Source: Bacteroidetes bacterium GWF2_41_31
Lineage (GTDB): Bacteria > Bacteroidota > Bacteroidia > Bacteroidales > F082
Direction of reading: 5' to 3'
NCBI GenBank assembly: GCA_001769215.1
Contig: MEOL01000052.1
Span: forward strand, 1-64,000
Length of the DNA: 64,000 bases
The notes below the pieces were generated by a model. That model had not been told where the DNA came from, did no database searches, and saw only the letters and a list, made by a program, of their open reading frames with translations. This document shows, piece by piece, positions 29,082 to 39,624 of the stretch (the stretch's first letter is position 1; each line of letters starts with the position of its first letter). The position numbers and the translations under genes were made by a program.

Positions 29082-30125
29082 TTGAATTATAAATTTAAAA
29101 AATATTATATGAAAAAAACAGCATTTATTACAGGAATTACAGGACAGGATGGCGCATATCTTGCAGAATTTCTTTTAAACAAAGGATATAAGGTATATGG
29201 AGGCTTTAGAAGGCTTAGTGCCCAGAATTTTTTGAGACTAGATGAATTAGGTATTACAAACAAGGTAACCCTAGTCGAGACAGATATGCTTGATGCAAGT
29301 AATCTTGTAAGAACAATTAAGGAAGTAAAGCCATTAGAGGTTTATAATCTTGCTGCACAGAGTTTTGTGGCCCATTCTTTTAAAAATCCCATACTTACTG
29401 GAAATGTTACAGGTCTGGGTGTTACCAACTTGCTCGAAGCCATTAGGATTATTGACCCGGATATTCGTTTTTACCAAGCCTCTACATCTGAATTATTTGG
29501 TTTAGCAAAGGAGTTTCCGCAAAATGAGAATACTCCTTTTTATCCTCGCAGCCCATATGGAGTAGCCAAATTGTATGGACATTGGATGACGATTAATTAT
29601 AGAGAATCTTATAATATATTTGCCACCAACGGAATCCTCTTTAACCATGAATCACCACTTAGGGGCATCGAATTCGTTACACGAAAAATTACCAATGCCG
29701 TTGCTAATATCCATTTTGGAAAACAAGAATATTTTGATATTGGAAACATGGATGTTAGAAGGGATTGGGGTTATGCAAAAGAGTATATTGAAGGAATGTG
29801 GAGTATGTTACAGGCTGATGAACCTGGCACCTATGTGCTTGCCACCGGTGAAAATCATTCAGTACGAGAGTGGATAGAAGTATCTTTCAACTTTATAGAA
29901 AAAGAAATTATTTGGGAGGGTGAAGGAGAAAAAGAAATTGGCAGGGATGCGAAATCAGGAAAAATTTTAGTTAAAGTCAATCCAGAATTTTTTAGACCTG
30001 CAGAAGTGGAAAATCTGATTGGAGATTATTCAAAGGCCAAGAATGAATTAGGGTGGGAACCAAAAACTACATTTAATAAACTTGCCGAGATTATGGTAAA
30101 AGCAGATATTGAAAAAAATAAATAA
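29082..30125 (+). CDS. gmd: GDP-mannose 4,6-dehydratase (probable start at 29109)
   Basis: KKTAFITGITGQDGAYLAEFLLNKGYKVYGGFRR; YQASTSELFG; FYPRSPYGVAKLYGHWMTINYRESY; FNHESPLRG. Confidence 0.95.
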   Translation: MNYKFKKYYMKKTAFITGITGQDGAYLAEFLLNKGYKVYGGFRRLSAQNFLRLDELGITNKVTLVETDMLDASNLVRTIKEVKPLEVYNLAAQSFVAHSFKNPILTGNVTGLGVTNLLEAIRIIDPDIRFYQASTSELFGLAKEFPQNENTPFYPRSPYGVAKLYGHWMTINYRESYNIFATNGILFNHESPLRGIEFVTRKITNAVANIHFGKQEYFDIGNMDVRRDWGYAKEYIEGMWSMLQADEPGTYVLATGENHSVREWIEVSFNFIEKEIIWEGEGEKEIGRDAKSGKILVKVNPEFFRPAEVENLIGDYSKAKNELGWEPKTTFNKLAEIMVKADIEKNK

Positions 30126-30136
30126 AGAATACCATC

Positions 30137-31024
30137 ATGAAAATACTAATAACCGGTATTAATGGTTTTGTTGGAACTTACCTTAAAAAAGAATTAATAT
30201 CCATGGGACATGATGTTTGGGGTTTGGATATTGAAACACATTCCGACAAAACATTCGGGGCAAATCTTATGGATGAAAAAGCTATAGATGCTGTTTTAAT
30301 GAAAATAAAGCCAGATTATGTATTTCATTTAGCAGCAATAGCTAATGTTGATCATTCAAATAAATCTTTGGTATATGATATTAATTTTAGGGGAACTTTG
30401 AATGTGTTGAATTCGTGCATACAATTAAAAAAGATACCCCGTTTTATTTTTATTAGTTCATCACAGGTCTATGGAAATGTTCCTGAAGACATACTCCCTA
30501 TTGATGAATATTGCCCCGTTAACCCTGTTAATCATTATGGAGCCAGTAAGGCTGCTGCTGAAACTATTGTTAAAACCTTTAGTTATGAATACGGGATAGA
30601 ATATGTAATTTCAAGATCTTTTAACTCAACCGGGCCAGGGCAAACAGACAAATTCGTTGTCCCAAAAATAGTTAATGCTTTTAAAAAGGGCGATAATACA
30701 ATATCTCTTGGAAATATTGATACCATAAGGGATTTTACCGATGTTAGGGATGTAGTGAGAGCTTATGCAGGAATAGTTGAGCATTTCAAAAATGGCGAAA
30801 CATATAATATCGCAAGTAATAAAGGAATAACAATTAGAAATATTATTGATAAACTGATTCATATTTCTGGGAGAGAAATTACAATTGAAAAAAAAGATTT
30901 TTTGGTGAGAAATAGTGAAATCCAATCAAACATTGGTAGTGCAGACAAAATAAAACTTGATACTGGTTGGGAACCTCAGTTCAACATTGATGAAACTTTG
31001 AGATGCATGCTCACTAACGTATAA
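30137..31024 (+). CDS. rmd: NAD-dependent epimerase/reductase, GDP-4-keto-6-deoxy-D-mannose reductase (Rmd)-like
   Basis: KILITGINGFVGTYLKKEL; YGASKAAAETIVKTFSYEYG; RSFNSTGPGQ; GNIDTIRDFTDVRDVVRAYAGIVE; follows gmd. Confidence 0.8.
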   Translation: MKILITGINGFVGTYLKKELISMGHDVWGLDIETHSDKTFGANLMDEKAIDAVLMKIKPDYVFHLAAIANVDHSNKSLVYDINFRGTLNVLNSCIQLKKIPRFIFISSSQVYGNVPEDILPIDEYCPVNPVNHYGASKAAAETIVKTFSYEYGIEYVISRSFNSTGPGQTDKFVVPKIVNAFKKGDNTISLGNIDTIRDFTDVRDVVRAYAGIVEHFKNGETYNIASNKGITIRNIIDKLIHISGREITIEKKDFLVRNSEIQSNIGSADKIKLDTGWEPQFNIDETLRCMLTNV

Positions 31025-31053
31025 ACAGTCAATAATTTGTGCCCCATATCTAA

Positions 31054-32211
31054 ATGAAATATTCTAGAAAGATTAACATTTTATTCAAAAGGTCGCTGCA
31101 TCATTTTTTAATACGGTTTAGGTATTATGATCGCGTGTTTTTTATGTTGCTCAGGTATTTTTCCAGACCAGATTATAATGCTGATGGGTTTAATGTATTT
31201 GGCTATTTTTCTAAATATTTAGGACAAAGTGAAGTGGCAAGAGTATTTGTTAATAAACTTATTTCACAAGACGAACATTATACTTTGGTTGATTTTTATG
31301 ATGGAACCCATAAGCGAATTACCATAGAAGAAGAAGAAAAGTACCTAAAACACTATTATAAAAAACTGAAATATAAAAATAACATTTTCTTCATTGATTT
31401 AATGGTATTAAGGGATTTAATGAAGCAAATACCTATATTGTTTCGCAATAAACACAATATAGTAACATTCTGGTGGGAATTTGAAAGTGGTTTTGAAGAT
31501 AGAATACCTATACTAAATGAGTTTGATGAAGTATATGTGTTTAGTGATTTTATAAAAAATACTTTAACTAGAGTTGAGGATAGAAAGTTCAAGATCATAA
31601 AAATAAAATATCCATTTATAAAGAATTGGACAATTGAGGAGAGCCCAATGGCTGTAAGAAATAAAAACTGTCTTGAGAATAAATTTTGTTTCTTTTTCAA
31701 CTTTGATTATCTTAGTAGCTACAACCGTAAAAACCCTGAAGCCATCTTAAAAGCACTTCATGAAGAATTTCCAACTGAAGAAGAAGTTGTTTTTGTTGTA
31801 AAAACCAGCAATACATTGGGATTTGAAGATAAGGAAAAAAAATTCATCTCTTTAGTCAAAGAATATAGGTTAACTGATCGGGTTATAATTAACAAAGACC
31901 AGTTAACCAGGAGTGGTCTTATGACTCTCCTTAATTCAATGGATTGTTATATTTCTCTTCATCGTGGCGAAGGCTTGGGGTTGGGGATTCTGGAAGCATT
32001 TGCACTTGATAAACCCGTTATTGCAACGAATTATGGGGGTAACACAGAATATATGGATCATCCTTTGGGTTATCCTGTACCATATACCTTAGTTAGAGCA
32101 AATGATGATTACCTTGCTTATCGGAATGTAATTAGTTGGGCTGAACCGGATATTGACTATGCTAAGAAATTTATGAGAGAAGTTTATATTCAGTATAAAA
32201 TGAATAATTAA
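31054..32211 (+). CDS. GT4-like glycosyltransferase
   Basis: DGFNVFGYFSKYLGQSEVARVF; HRGEGLGLGILEAFALDKPVIATNYGGNTEYM. Confidence 0.88.
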   Translation: MKYSRKINILFKRSLHHFLIRFRYYDRVFFMLLRYFSRPDYNADGFNVFGYFSKYLGQSEVARVFVNKLISQDEHYTLVDFYDGTHKRITIEEEEKYLKHYYKKLKYKNNIFFIDLMVLRDLMKQIPILFRNKHNIVTFWWEFESGFEDRIPILNEFDEVYVFSDFIKNTLTRVEDRKFKIIKIKYPFIKNWTIEESPMAVRNKNCLENKFCFFFNFDYLSSYNRKNPEAILKALHEEFPTEEEVVFVVKTSNTLGFEDKEKKFISLVKEYRLTDRVIINKDQLTRSGLMTLLNSMDCYISLHRGEGLGLGILEAFALDKPVIATNYGGNTEYMDHPLGYPVPYTLVRANDDYLAYRNVISWAEPDIDYAKKFMREVYIQYKMNN

Positions 32212-34097
32212 TGTACTTTAAAATAATTAATATAGCAATTAAAAGCAATGGGGGAATAGTGAACACTGTCGTGAAATTATTCAAAGTAGTTAAAGAAGAG
32301 GGCCTTATAGGGATTGTTGAAAGATTATTTTATATCAAAGAAAGCAATAAAGGAGGATTTAGAATTATTGAAGGAACTTATATTAATGATTATACGGAAT
32401 GGATAAAAAGGTATGATACCCTAACGGAAAATGATCTTGAGATAATAAGGATTAAACAATCTGAATTCGTTACAAAGCCTCTGATTTCAATTATTTTGCC
32501 TGTATATAATGCAAAGCCACAGTGGTTGATAAAAGCTGTTGAATCTGTTATTAATCAAACATATCCACATTGGGAACTTTGTATTGCTGATGATGCATCC
32601 ACTGATCCTGAAATTAGAAAGGTACTTTTACACTATAAGGATACAGAATTACGAATAAAGGTTGTGTTTAGAAAGAGCAACGGACATATTTCGGCTTGTT
32701 CAAATAGTGCTTTGCAGATGGCCAGTGGAGAATGGATAGCATTGCTCGATCATGACGATTTGCTGCCTGAGCATGCTCTTTATTGGGTGGTAAAATACAT
32801 TAACAAACATCCTAATTGTAAGTTGCTATATTCGGATGAAGACAAGGTTGATGAAGATGATAAAGGATCAAACCCATATTTCAAGTGCGACTGGAATCAG
32901 GATTTATTTTATTCTCAAAACCTTATAAGTCATCTAGGGGTATACAACGCTGCTATCGTTAACCAGATTGGTGGTTTTAAACTTGGGTTAGAGGGCTCTC
33001 AAGATTATGATCTCGCGCTGCGGTTTATTGAGCGTATTAATAGAAACGAAATTGTGCATATACCAAAAGTTTTGTATCATTGGCGTCTGCATTCCGAGAG
33101 CACCGCAAGATCTATAAAATCTAAGTCTTATGCTTTGGAAGCAGGAATTAGAGCAATTAATGAGCATTTCAATAGATGCGGAAAAGAAGCAAAGGCTGAG
33201 ATAAATGAAATTAATAACTATAGGGTAAAGTATCAAATACCTCTGCCTTACCCAATGGTAAGCCTTATTATCCCAACCAATAATGGTTTACAGCTTTTAA
33301 GGAAATGTATAAACAGCATAATTAGTAAAACTACATATAAAAATTATGAGATTATCATTATCGATAATAATTCGGATGATAAAAGAACACTAAAGTATCT
33401 GGAAAAAATACAAATTGATCCCAGAATTCGCTGTATCAGAGATGAAATCCCTTTCAATTTCTCTGCACTCTACAATCGAGCTATTCAGTATGCTAAGGGT
33501 GAGTTTATTGGAATGATTAATAATGACACAGAAGTTATAACCCCAAATTGGATTGAAGAAATGATCAGTCTGGCTGCATCGCCTGGAGTTGGTGCAGTTG
33601 GTGCAAAATTGTATTTTCCAAACAGAACAGTACAACATTCAGGAATAATACTAGGCATTAATGGTGTAGCAAATCATCCGTTTACTAAAACATCACAAAG
33701 CTACTCAGGTTATTTTGGTAGATCTCGATTAATTCAGGAGTATTCTGCGGTTACTGCTGCATGTTTGATGGTTAAAAAGGACATTTATTTAGAAGTGGGT
33801 GGGCTGGATGAGATAAATTTAGCCATTGCATATAATGATGTAGATTTTTGTTTGAAAGTTAAAAAAGCAGGGTATAGAAATGTGTGGACTCCTTATGCCG
33901 AGTTATTTCATGCGGAATCATCAACCAGGGGATACGAAGACACTCCTGAGAAATTAGAACGATTAAGTGAAGAAACAAATTACATGATGAATAAGTGGTC
34001 GGAAATTATTTATAATGACCCTGCATATAGTCCTAATCTTTCCTTAGAAAGTACTGACTTTAGCTTGGCTTGGCCGCCAAGAATTGAGAAATATTAG
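32211..34097 (+). CDS. Two-domain GT2 family glycosyltransferase
   Basis: ISIILPVYNAKPQWLIKAVESVINQTYPHWELCIADDAS; VSLIIPTNNGLQLLRKCINSIISKTTYKNYEIIIIDNNSDD. Confidence 0.93.
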   Translation: MYFKIINIAIKSNGGIVNTVVKLFKVVKEEGLIGIVERLFYIKESNKGGFRIIEGTYINDYTEWIKRYDTLTENDLEIIRIKQSEFVTKPLISIILPVYNAKPQWLIKAVESVINQTYPHWELCIADDASTDPEIRKVLLHYKDTELRIKVVFRKSNGHISACSNSALQMASGEWIALLDHDDLLPEHALYWVVKYINKHPNCKLLYSDEDKVDEDDKGSNPYFKCDWNQDLFYSQNLISHLGVYNAAIVNQIGGFKLGLEGSQDYDLALRFIERINRNEIVHIPKVLYHWRLHSESTARSIKSKSYALEAGIRAINEHFNRCGKEAKAEINEINNYRVKYQIPLPYPMVSLIIPTNNGLQLLRKCINSIISKTTYKNYEIIIIDNNSDDKRTLKYLEKIQIDPRIRCIRDEIPFNFSALYNRAIQYAKGEFIGMINNDTEVITPNWIEEMISLAASPGVGAVGAKLYFPNRTVQHSGIILGINGVANHPFTKTSQSYSGYFGRSRLIQEYSAVTAACLMVKKDIYLEVGGLDEINLAIAYNDVDFCLKVKKAGYRNVWTPYAELFHAESSTRGYEDTPEKLERLSEETNYMMNKWSEIIYNDPAYSPNLSLESTDFSLAWPPRIEKY

Positions 34098-34539
34098 AAT
34101 ACATCATATCTTCAAAAAGAAACTTCTGAGCAATCATAGGTCGTTTTGCAGTAAAACCAGCAGATTTCAAAAGTATTTTACGGAATAAGCAGCAAAAAAC
34201 AAGTGATTTTAAGTAAAACAACCGGAGTTAATTTTTTTTATTTTTTTTTAAGGATAATTTGCCATGTTAAGCCAATTGCCAATTCTTAAATCTTATCGCC
34301 AACCATTGTAATACACAAATTATTAACAGTATAAATATTCGAGATGCTTTGTGATTGGGTTAGATTATTTTAGATAATCCGGTGATACTGCTCTCAAAAA
34401 CGGTCATATTGCCACCCTGAGGTTTTGATTTCAAAGAACCTTATGCACAAATGACATTACAGTTTTTATTAAAAAAATTCATACTTTATATTCTGGGCAA
34501 GATGGATTCCTAGCATGGAAACATCGAAAGGGAAATGGA

Positions 34540-35953
34540 TCAGAGGTAATATCGAAGTAAAACTTCATAAATGGTAACCACAAAGGAAACAACAACCAAT
34601 ACCATTGATATGAATGGGATTGCCTCTTTAATAGAATCAACCCTTTTTAGACCCCAAATAAAAAGCAATAGGGGAGCAGCAGGGATAAAATAGCGCCCCT
34701 GCATATTTGTTATCAAATTAGCACCGGGCTCTGCCCAACTGCAATACATCGTAAACGAAAAGGACAGAATTATAAGACCAATAATGGACAAAAAAATGAT
34801 CCGGTGTAAGGGCTTGATCTCAATGGCAGAGTTGTTTCCGAAAAAAGCGATAATAATGATTATCCCAATAGCGAACAAGTAATAAATATTGGAAAAATAG
34901 AGTTCCATCCATCCTAAACACCCGATGTAGGATTTAATTATGATTCCGGAAAAGATTGAGAATGACTTGAAAATCATAACCATAAAACCCGGTAAATCGG
35001 AAAGGATAAACGCAATTTGTTTGGATGGGTTTATTAACGGAATACCAGGAGCTAAACCATATAATTGTTCAATCGGATTTACCTGACCGGATAAATACCC
35101 CACTATTAATGATGAAATACCTGATGCCAGTATGCATGCAACCAAGGTTACTGATACCATAGTCAGATATTTATTCAGGCTTCCAGTTTTGCTGATAGGG
35201 ATGATGAAAATTAAAAAGGTAATGAAAAAGTAAATTGTTTTGGAGAAAGCAAGCAGCATTGCCATCCCTGCAATGATCATGGTTTCTTTAAGTCCAAATC
35301 TGCTGTTTTGTGTATATGCAATTTTGAAAATGTAGCTGATCAATAAAAAACTTATACCATTGGTAAAAGCGTCGGCACTTAACGAAGATGCGATGAATAT
35401 CGACAAGGGTAATAGGGCCAAAGTAAAAAGCAGCCATTTGTTAATGGGGATAATTTTTAATTGCAGTATAAACCATGATAATCCAAAGAGCCAGATTGAA
35501 AAGTCGCCCCAAATATAAAAGAATAAGAGGGGGGAGGCTAAACAGTTTTCCAATAGAAATCCCTGTAGCCTGCGGTATGTATGGAATCGGAGAATAAAGA
35601 GCTGTGTTTGAAAACAACATAAAAGTTGTTTCATCAGGGTTTACCTTAACCCGGAGGCTTGAATCAATTAAAGCAAATGATAGCTTTTCTTCGGCATGAT
35701 AGGGAATATTGGAGAAATTGCTTATCAATATCCAAAAACTGGACGGTAATTCACCGCCAAGAATGTTGTTTTTAACTTCAGGCATGAATTTAAATTGCGA
35801 AACCTGGTAAGCCCTGAAAAAGTGATTTGTTTCATCCGGTATCTGAAGAGGGCCAATAATGAATATCATTATCAACCCCCAAATGATTGCTATGAGCAAA
35901 AACATCCTGTGAGGAATCAGTCCTTTATAAAACTGCTTAAAGTATACACCCAT
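34540..35953 (-). pseudogene. DUF2142-family membrane protein split by a frameshift at a T5 (+)/A5 (-) run near 35454-35458
   Basis: ORF 35441..35953 (IPDETNHFFRAYQVSQ...RLFNLALWIIMVYTAIK) continues in another frame as ORF 34540..35634 (IIPINKWLLFTLALLPLSIFIASSLSADAFTNGISFLLISY). Confidence 0.75.
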
Positions 35954-36356
35954 GTCCGATTGCTAATAATTTCCTTGTAACACAAAAATATATTTTTTAA
36001 ACCATCAGTGCAGAAAATTTCTGATGCAAAAGGGACGGTTTAATAAAACGATCCATCGATTAACAACAACATGCACCTCATTAGCTTCTTTAACCCGGTA
36101 CTTTTCCATTTCTGCCCTAAGCTCATCAGGGCGGTCATTATACTCTTGTTTAACATGACTTTTTTATGAACGAATGATGCAACTTATTGAAATTCTAATC
36201 TCTATGGGGTTAGTTCCAATAATACCAAAATATATAATGTCTATTCTATTATCATAGCAAGAAGACAAACAATAGGGCTCAGACAGTAATTAAAAAACTG
36301 CCAGTTTTGAATCCCAATGATTCTTTATAATAGTACTAAGAATTGAAACATTTTTA

Positions 36357-37679
36357 ATGGAAATAATTCTAAAGGGAATCCGCAATAGAAAAAATCAGTT
36401 TTACTGGATTTTTTTAGTAGTCATACCATTAGGTATATATTATTTTGAGGTATTTAGCATATCGCTAAATATCCCTATATGGGATGAATACGATCTAGCT
36501 CTGGTTTGGATGGGTGATTATCTTGGAGCGTCCTTTCAAGAGCGCTTGACCCTTTTACTCAGTAAGTCCAATGAACATCGTATGGTTCCATATCGATTAG
36601 CCGTACTAATAGATTATTTGATTTTTGGAGAAATTAATTTTAGGCATCTGATTATTCTAGGAAATATTGGATTAATCGGATTGGCCTTTGTAATATTCAA
36701 ATTGAATCCAATCTTTAAAAAGAAACCATTACTTTTTGTACCAGTTATTTTATTGATTTTTATCCCGCAACATGAAATAATTGAATGGGGAGTTGTAGCA
36801 ATCTCAATAATTTATTTGTACATATTTGTTATTACCTCCTTGTTTTTTTTAAATAAAAAAGGAAATGGGAACTTCACAATATCTATAATTCTGGCAATTA
36901 TGGCTACTTTTTCATTTGGGAATGGCATGTTTGTGTTCTTTGCAGGATTTATTGTTATGTTTTTATCTCAGCGTAAGTCTACCATACATAAACTAATCTG
37001 GAGTATTGTAATGATCATATCCATTACACTCTATTTTTCAGATTATATATTTTTCACAGAAGCTACTTCAAGCCATGGTTTTATAATACGACCAGTATTA
37101 AACCTACAGATTTTCCTTACTTATTTTGTGGGTTTTTTGTCCCCTGTATTGAAACACTCCCCTATACTTTTCTCCATTGTTGGCTTGGTAGTTCTAGTTT
37201 ACCTGGGTTTTCTGTTCTTGTTTAAATGGCAGTATATGAAGAATAATCCGGTATCGATTTCTATCTTGTTTTTTGTCTTATTAACAGGAGCATCTCTGGC
37301 AATTTCGAGAGTTGGGTTTGGGATTATTGCTGCAAGTGCACCTCGTTACATTCTATTGCAAGTGATTTTTATTTCGGTATTGTACATTATTAGCATAGAC
37401 ATTTATAAAGATGCAGGGACAAGGGTATTTAATGTTATATTATTTGCCAGTTTTGCGTTGTATGGAATACGGCTATATGGAAATATTCAGCGTCTGAAAA
37501 TGGATAAAATGGAAAGAACTAATGGCCTTACTTCCTATTTTTTCAATCCAAATAATACATCTCTTGATTATCCAAATCAAAAAAAAGCGGCTTCAATTCT
37601 TGATATATCGATAAAATCAGGTTACTATAAACCAGAGGAATTTGTCCAGTTTGACCTAAAAAACAAAGAAAAAAAGTGA
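36357..37679 (+). CDS. Polytopic membrane protein of unknown function (GT-C-like layout)
   Basis: Many hydrophobic segments; short periplasmic acidic motif WDEYD after TM1; in polysaccharide locus. Confidence 0.6.
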   Translation: MEIILKGIRNRKNQFYWIFLVVIPLGIYYFEVFSISLNIPIWDEYDLALVWMGDYLGASFQERLTLLLSKSNEHRMVPYRLAVLIDYLIFGEINFRHLIILGNIGLIGLAFVIFKLNPIFKKKPLLFVPVILLIFIPQHEIIEWGVVAISIIYLYIFVITSLFFLNKKGNGNFTISIILAIMATFSFGNGMFVFFAGFIVMFLSQRKSTIHKLIWSIVMIISITLYFSDYIFFTEATSSHGFIIRPVLNLQIFLTYFVGFLSPVLKHSPILFSIVGLVVLVYLGFLFLFKWQYMKNNPVSISILFFVLLTGASLAISRVGFGIIAASAPRYILLQVIFISVLYIISIDIYKDAGTRVFNVILFASFALYGIRLYGNIQRLKMDKMERTNGLTSYFFNPNNTSLDYPNQKKAASILDISIKSGYYKPEEFVQFDLKNKEKK

Positions 37680-37763
37680 TCGGGAATTAGTTTATTTGCC
37701 ATTTAATTTTAATCAATAGCAATACAATTTAGTCCGAATATTAAAATACTATTCATTAATACA

Positions 37764-38726
37764 ATGGAAGATCATTCTGAATACTCGCCAAATTTAAACA
37801 TAATAGTACCTTTGTTTAACGAAGAAGAAAATTTTGACGATTTAATTCTGCGATTAAAGAAAATATTAAATGAGTCAAAAATTGACATAGAAGTAATATT
37901 GATAGATGATGGTAGTACAGATAATACATCATCAAAAATGAGAGAATTGTCATTACAGAATGAAAAATTCCAATCAGTATTTCTTTCCCGGAATTTTGGG
38001 CATCAATTGGCACTTAGTGCGGGTTTGAGTTATGTAAACGCTAAAGAGGCTGTTTTGATTATTGATGGCGACCTGCAAGATCCACCTGAAATGATTGGTA
38101 AATTCTATGATTTATTTAAAGAGGGGTATGATGTAGTTTATGCTATTCGTAAGAATAGAAAAAGTTCGATATTACTTAAAGGTGCGTATCATATTTTTTA
38201 TCGTATAATGAAACGGTTTTCTTACATAAACATACCTTTAGATAGTGGAGACTTTTCATTAATTAGCCGTCGAGTAGTCGAACATTTAAACAGTATGCCT
38301 GAAGAAAGCAGATTTCTGCGAGGAATGCGATCATGGGTTGGGTTTAAGCAGATCGGTATACCATACAGCAGAGATGAAAGAGAAAAAGGTGAATCAAAAT
38401 ATAACCTGCTAAATTTGATCAGTTTAGCCTTAAACGGCCTAATTAATTTTAGTAAATATCCGATAAGGTTTACCATGACCGTAGGAATTATCTCATTAAT
38501 AATCTCTTTTATTTATTTTATTATAACACTGTATAAAAAAGTTTTCATTGGGGATGTGCCAATAGGTTTTACTGCTTTGCTGTTTGCAATTATAATGTTT
38601 GGCGGCCTTCAACTTATTGCGATAGGAGTGATTGGAGAATACATTTTGCGCATATTTTTTCAAGTCAAAAAGCGTCCGCTTTTTATTGTAAAGGAACGAA
38701 TTCAGAATTGTGAAAAAATGCAATGA
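37764..38726 (+). CDS. GT2 glycosyltransferase with C-terminal TMs (GtrB/DPM1-like)
   Basis: NIIVPLFNEEENFDDLILRLKKIL; VILIDDGSTDNTS; IDGDLQDPPEMIGKF; two C-terminal TM helices. Confidence 0.94.
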   Translation: MEDHSEYSPNLNIIVPLFNEEENFDDLILRLKKILNESKIDIEVILIDDGSTDNTSSKMRELSLQNEKFQSVFLSRNFGHQLALSAGLSYVNAKEAVLIIDGDLQDPPEMIGKFYDLFKEGYDVVYAIRKNRKSSILLKGAYHIFYRIMKRFSYINIPLDSGDFSLISRRVVEHLNSMPEESRFLRGMRSWVGFKQIGIPYSRDEREKGESKYNLLNLISLALNGLINFSKYPIRFTMTVGIISLIISFIYFIITLYKKVFIGDVPIGFTALLFAIIMFGGLQLIAIGVIGEYILRIFFQVKKRPLFIVKERIQNCEKMQ

Positions 38727-38731
38727 TAGTT

Positions 38732-39511
38732 TTAACTAGACATTACTTTTTTTTGGGCGATAGCAAACAGTGATGATCCCGAGATTGGATTTTTAATAAA
38801 CATTGTTTCAAGGTTCATGATATGTAATGCTAGTTTGTTAAAAAGGGGATGTGGAATTCCAAATCCTTTTTCAACAATGTTTTTACGGTTCATTTTTAAA
38901 TAGTATTTGCGTATTAATAAAAGTGGTATCATAGATAAACCCCAATATTTTGTTTCTATAATATCTAATTCCAATTCAATAAACAGTTGTTTTATTTGAG
39001 ATCGGTTGTACCTCCTATAATGTCCAAGTTCTAAATCGTAATTCGAATATAGCCATTGATAAGCTGGGACCCCAACTATAATTATACCATTATTTTTTAA
39101 GTGCTTAAGTGCTGCTGATATAAATTCATTCACATTATCTATATGCTCTATAACGTCCAGCAAAAGTACTACATCATATTTGTCAATTAATAATGGATGT
39201 AACTCAAAAATATCATATTGATAAACATTGCCTGGTATTTTGTAGTTTATGTTTTTCAAAGCAAAACTATTAATATCGCAACCATCAATCGATACCCCAA
39301 GGTGATCATAAAATTGTTTCATTACAGTTCCATCACCGCAGCCTATTTCTAATATTTTGATGTCACCTGATAGTAATGGCTTTAGTAGCGTGTGTAATAT
39401 CTTAAACCTCCATCTAAACCAAAAATGATTTGGATCGGTTAATGCATACCAATCATTTGACATTGAAGCAATATGCGAAGGTGATAACTTAATGATATTT
39501 TTCAAATTCAT
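38732..39511 (-). CDS. Class I SAM-dependent methyltransferase
   Basis: IKILEIGCGDGTVMKQFYDHLGVSIDGCDI; DVVLLLDVIEHIDNVNEFI; GVPAYQWLYSNYDLELGHYRRYNRSQI. Confidence 0.9.
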   Translation of the reverse strand: MNLKNIIKLSPSHIASMSNDWYALTDPNHFWFRWRFKILHTLLKPLLSGDIKILEIGCGDGTVMKQFYDHLGVSIDGCDINSFALKNINYKIPGNVYQYDIFELHPLLIDKYDVVLLLDVIEHIDNVNEFISAALKHLKNNGIIIVGVPAYQWLYSNYDLELGHYRRYNRSQIKQLFIELELDIIETKYWGLSMIPLLLIRKYYLKMNRKNIVEKGFGIPHPLFNKLALHIMNLETMFIKNPISGSSLFAIAQKKVMSS

Positions 39512-39624
39512 TGTAATAATATTGGTAGGTAAAATACTTTACAAGTATAGAGAAATAAATATATAACAACCAAAAATATCTGAGAGGACAAAACTAAGTT
39601 AAACCGGACTAAGATTGATAAATA

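Noticed and set aside
34098-34539. Intergenic reverse-strand relic (LLKSAGFTAKRPMIAQKFLFEDMMYS)
   Set aside because: Too short and start-less to assign; could be chance reading frame.
34540-35953. Programmed frameshifting in the DUF2142 gene
   Set aside because: Only a short A5 run, a membrane protein with no known recoding in this family; mutation or sequencing error is more likely.
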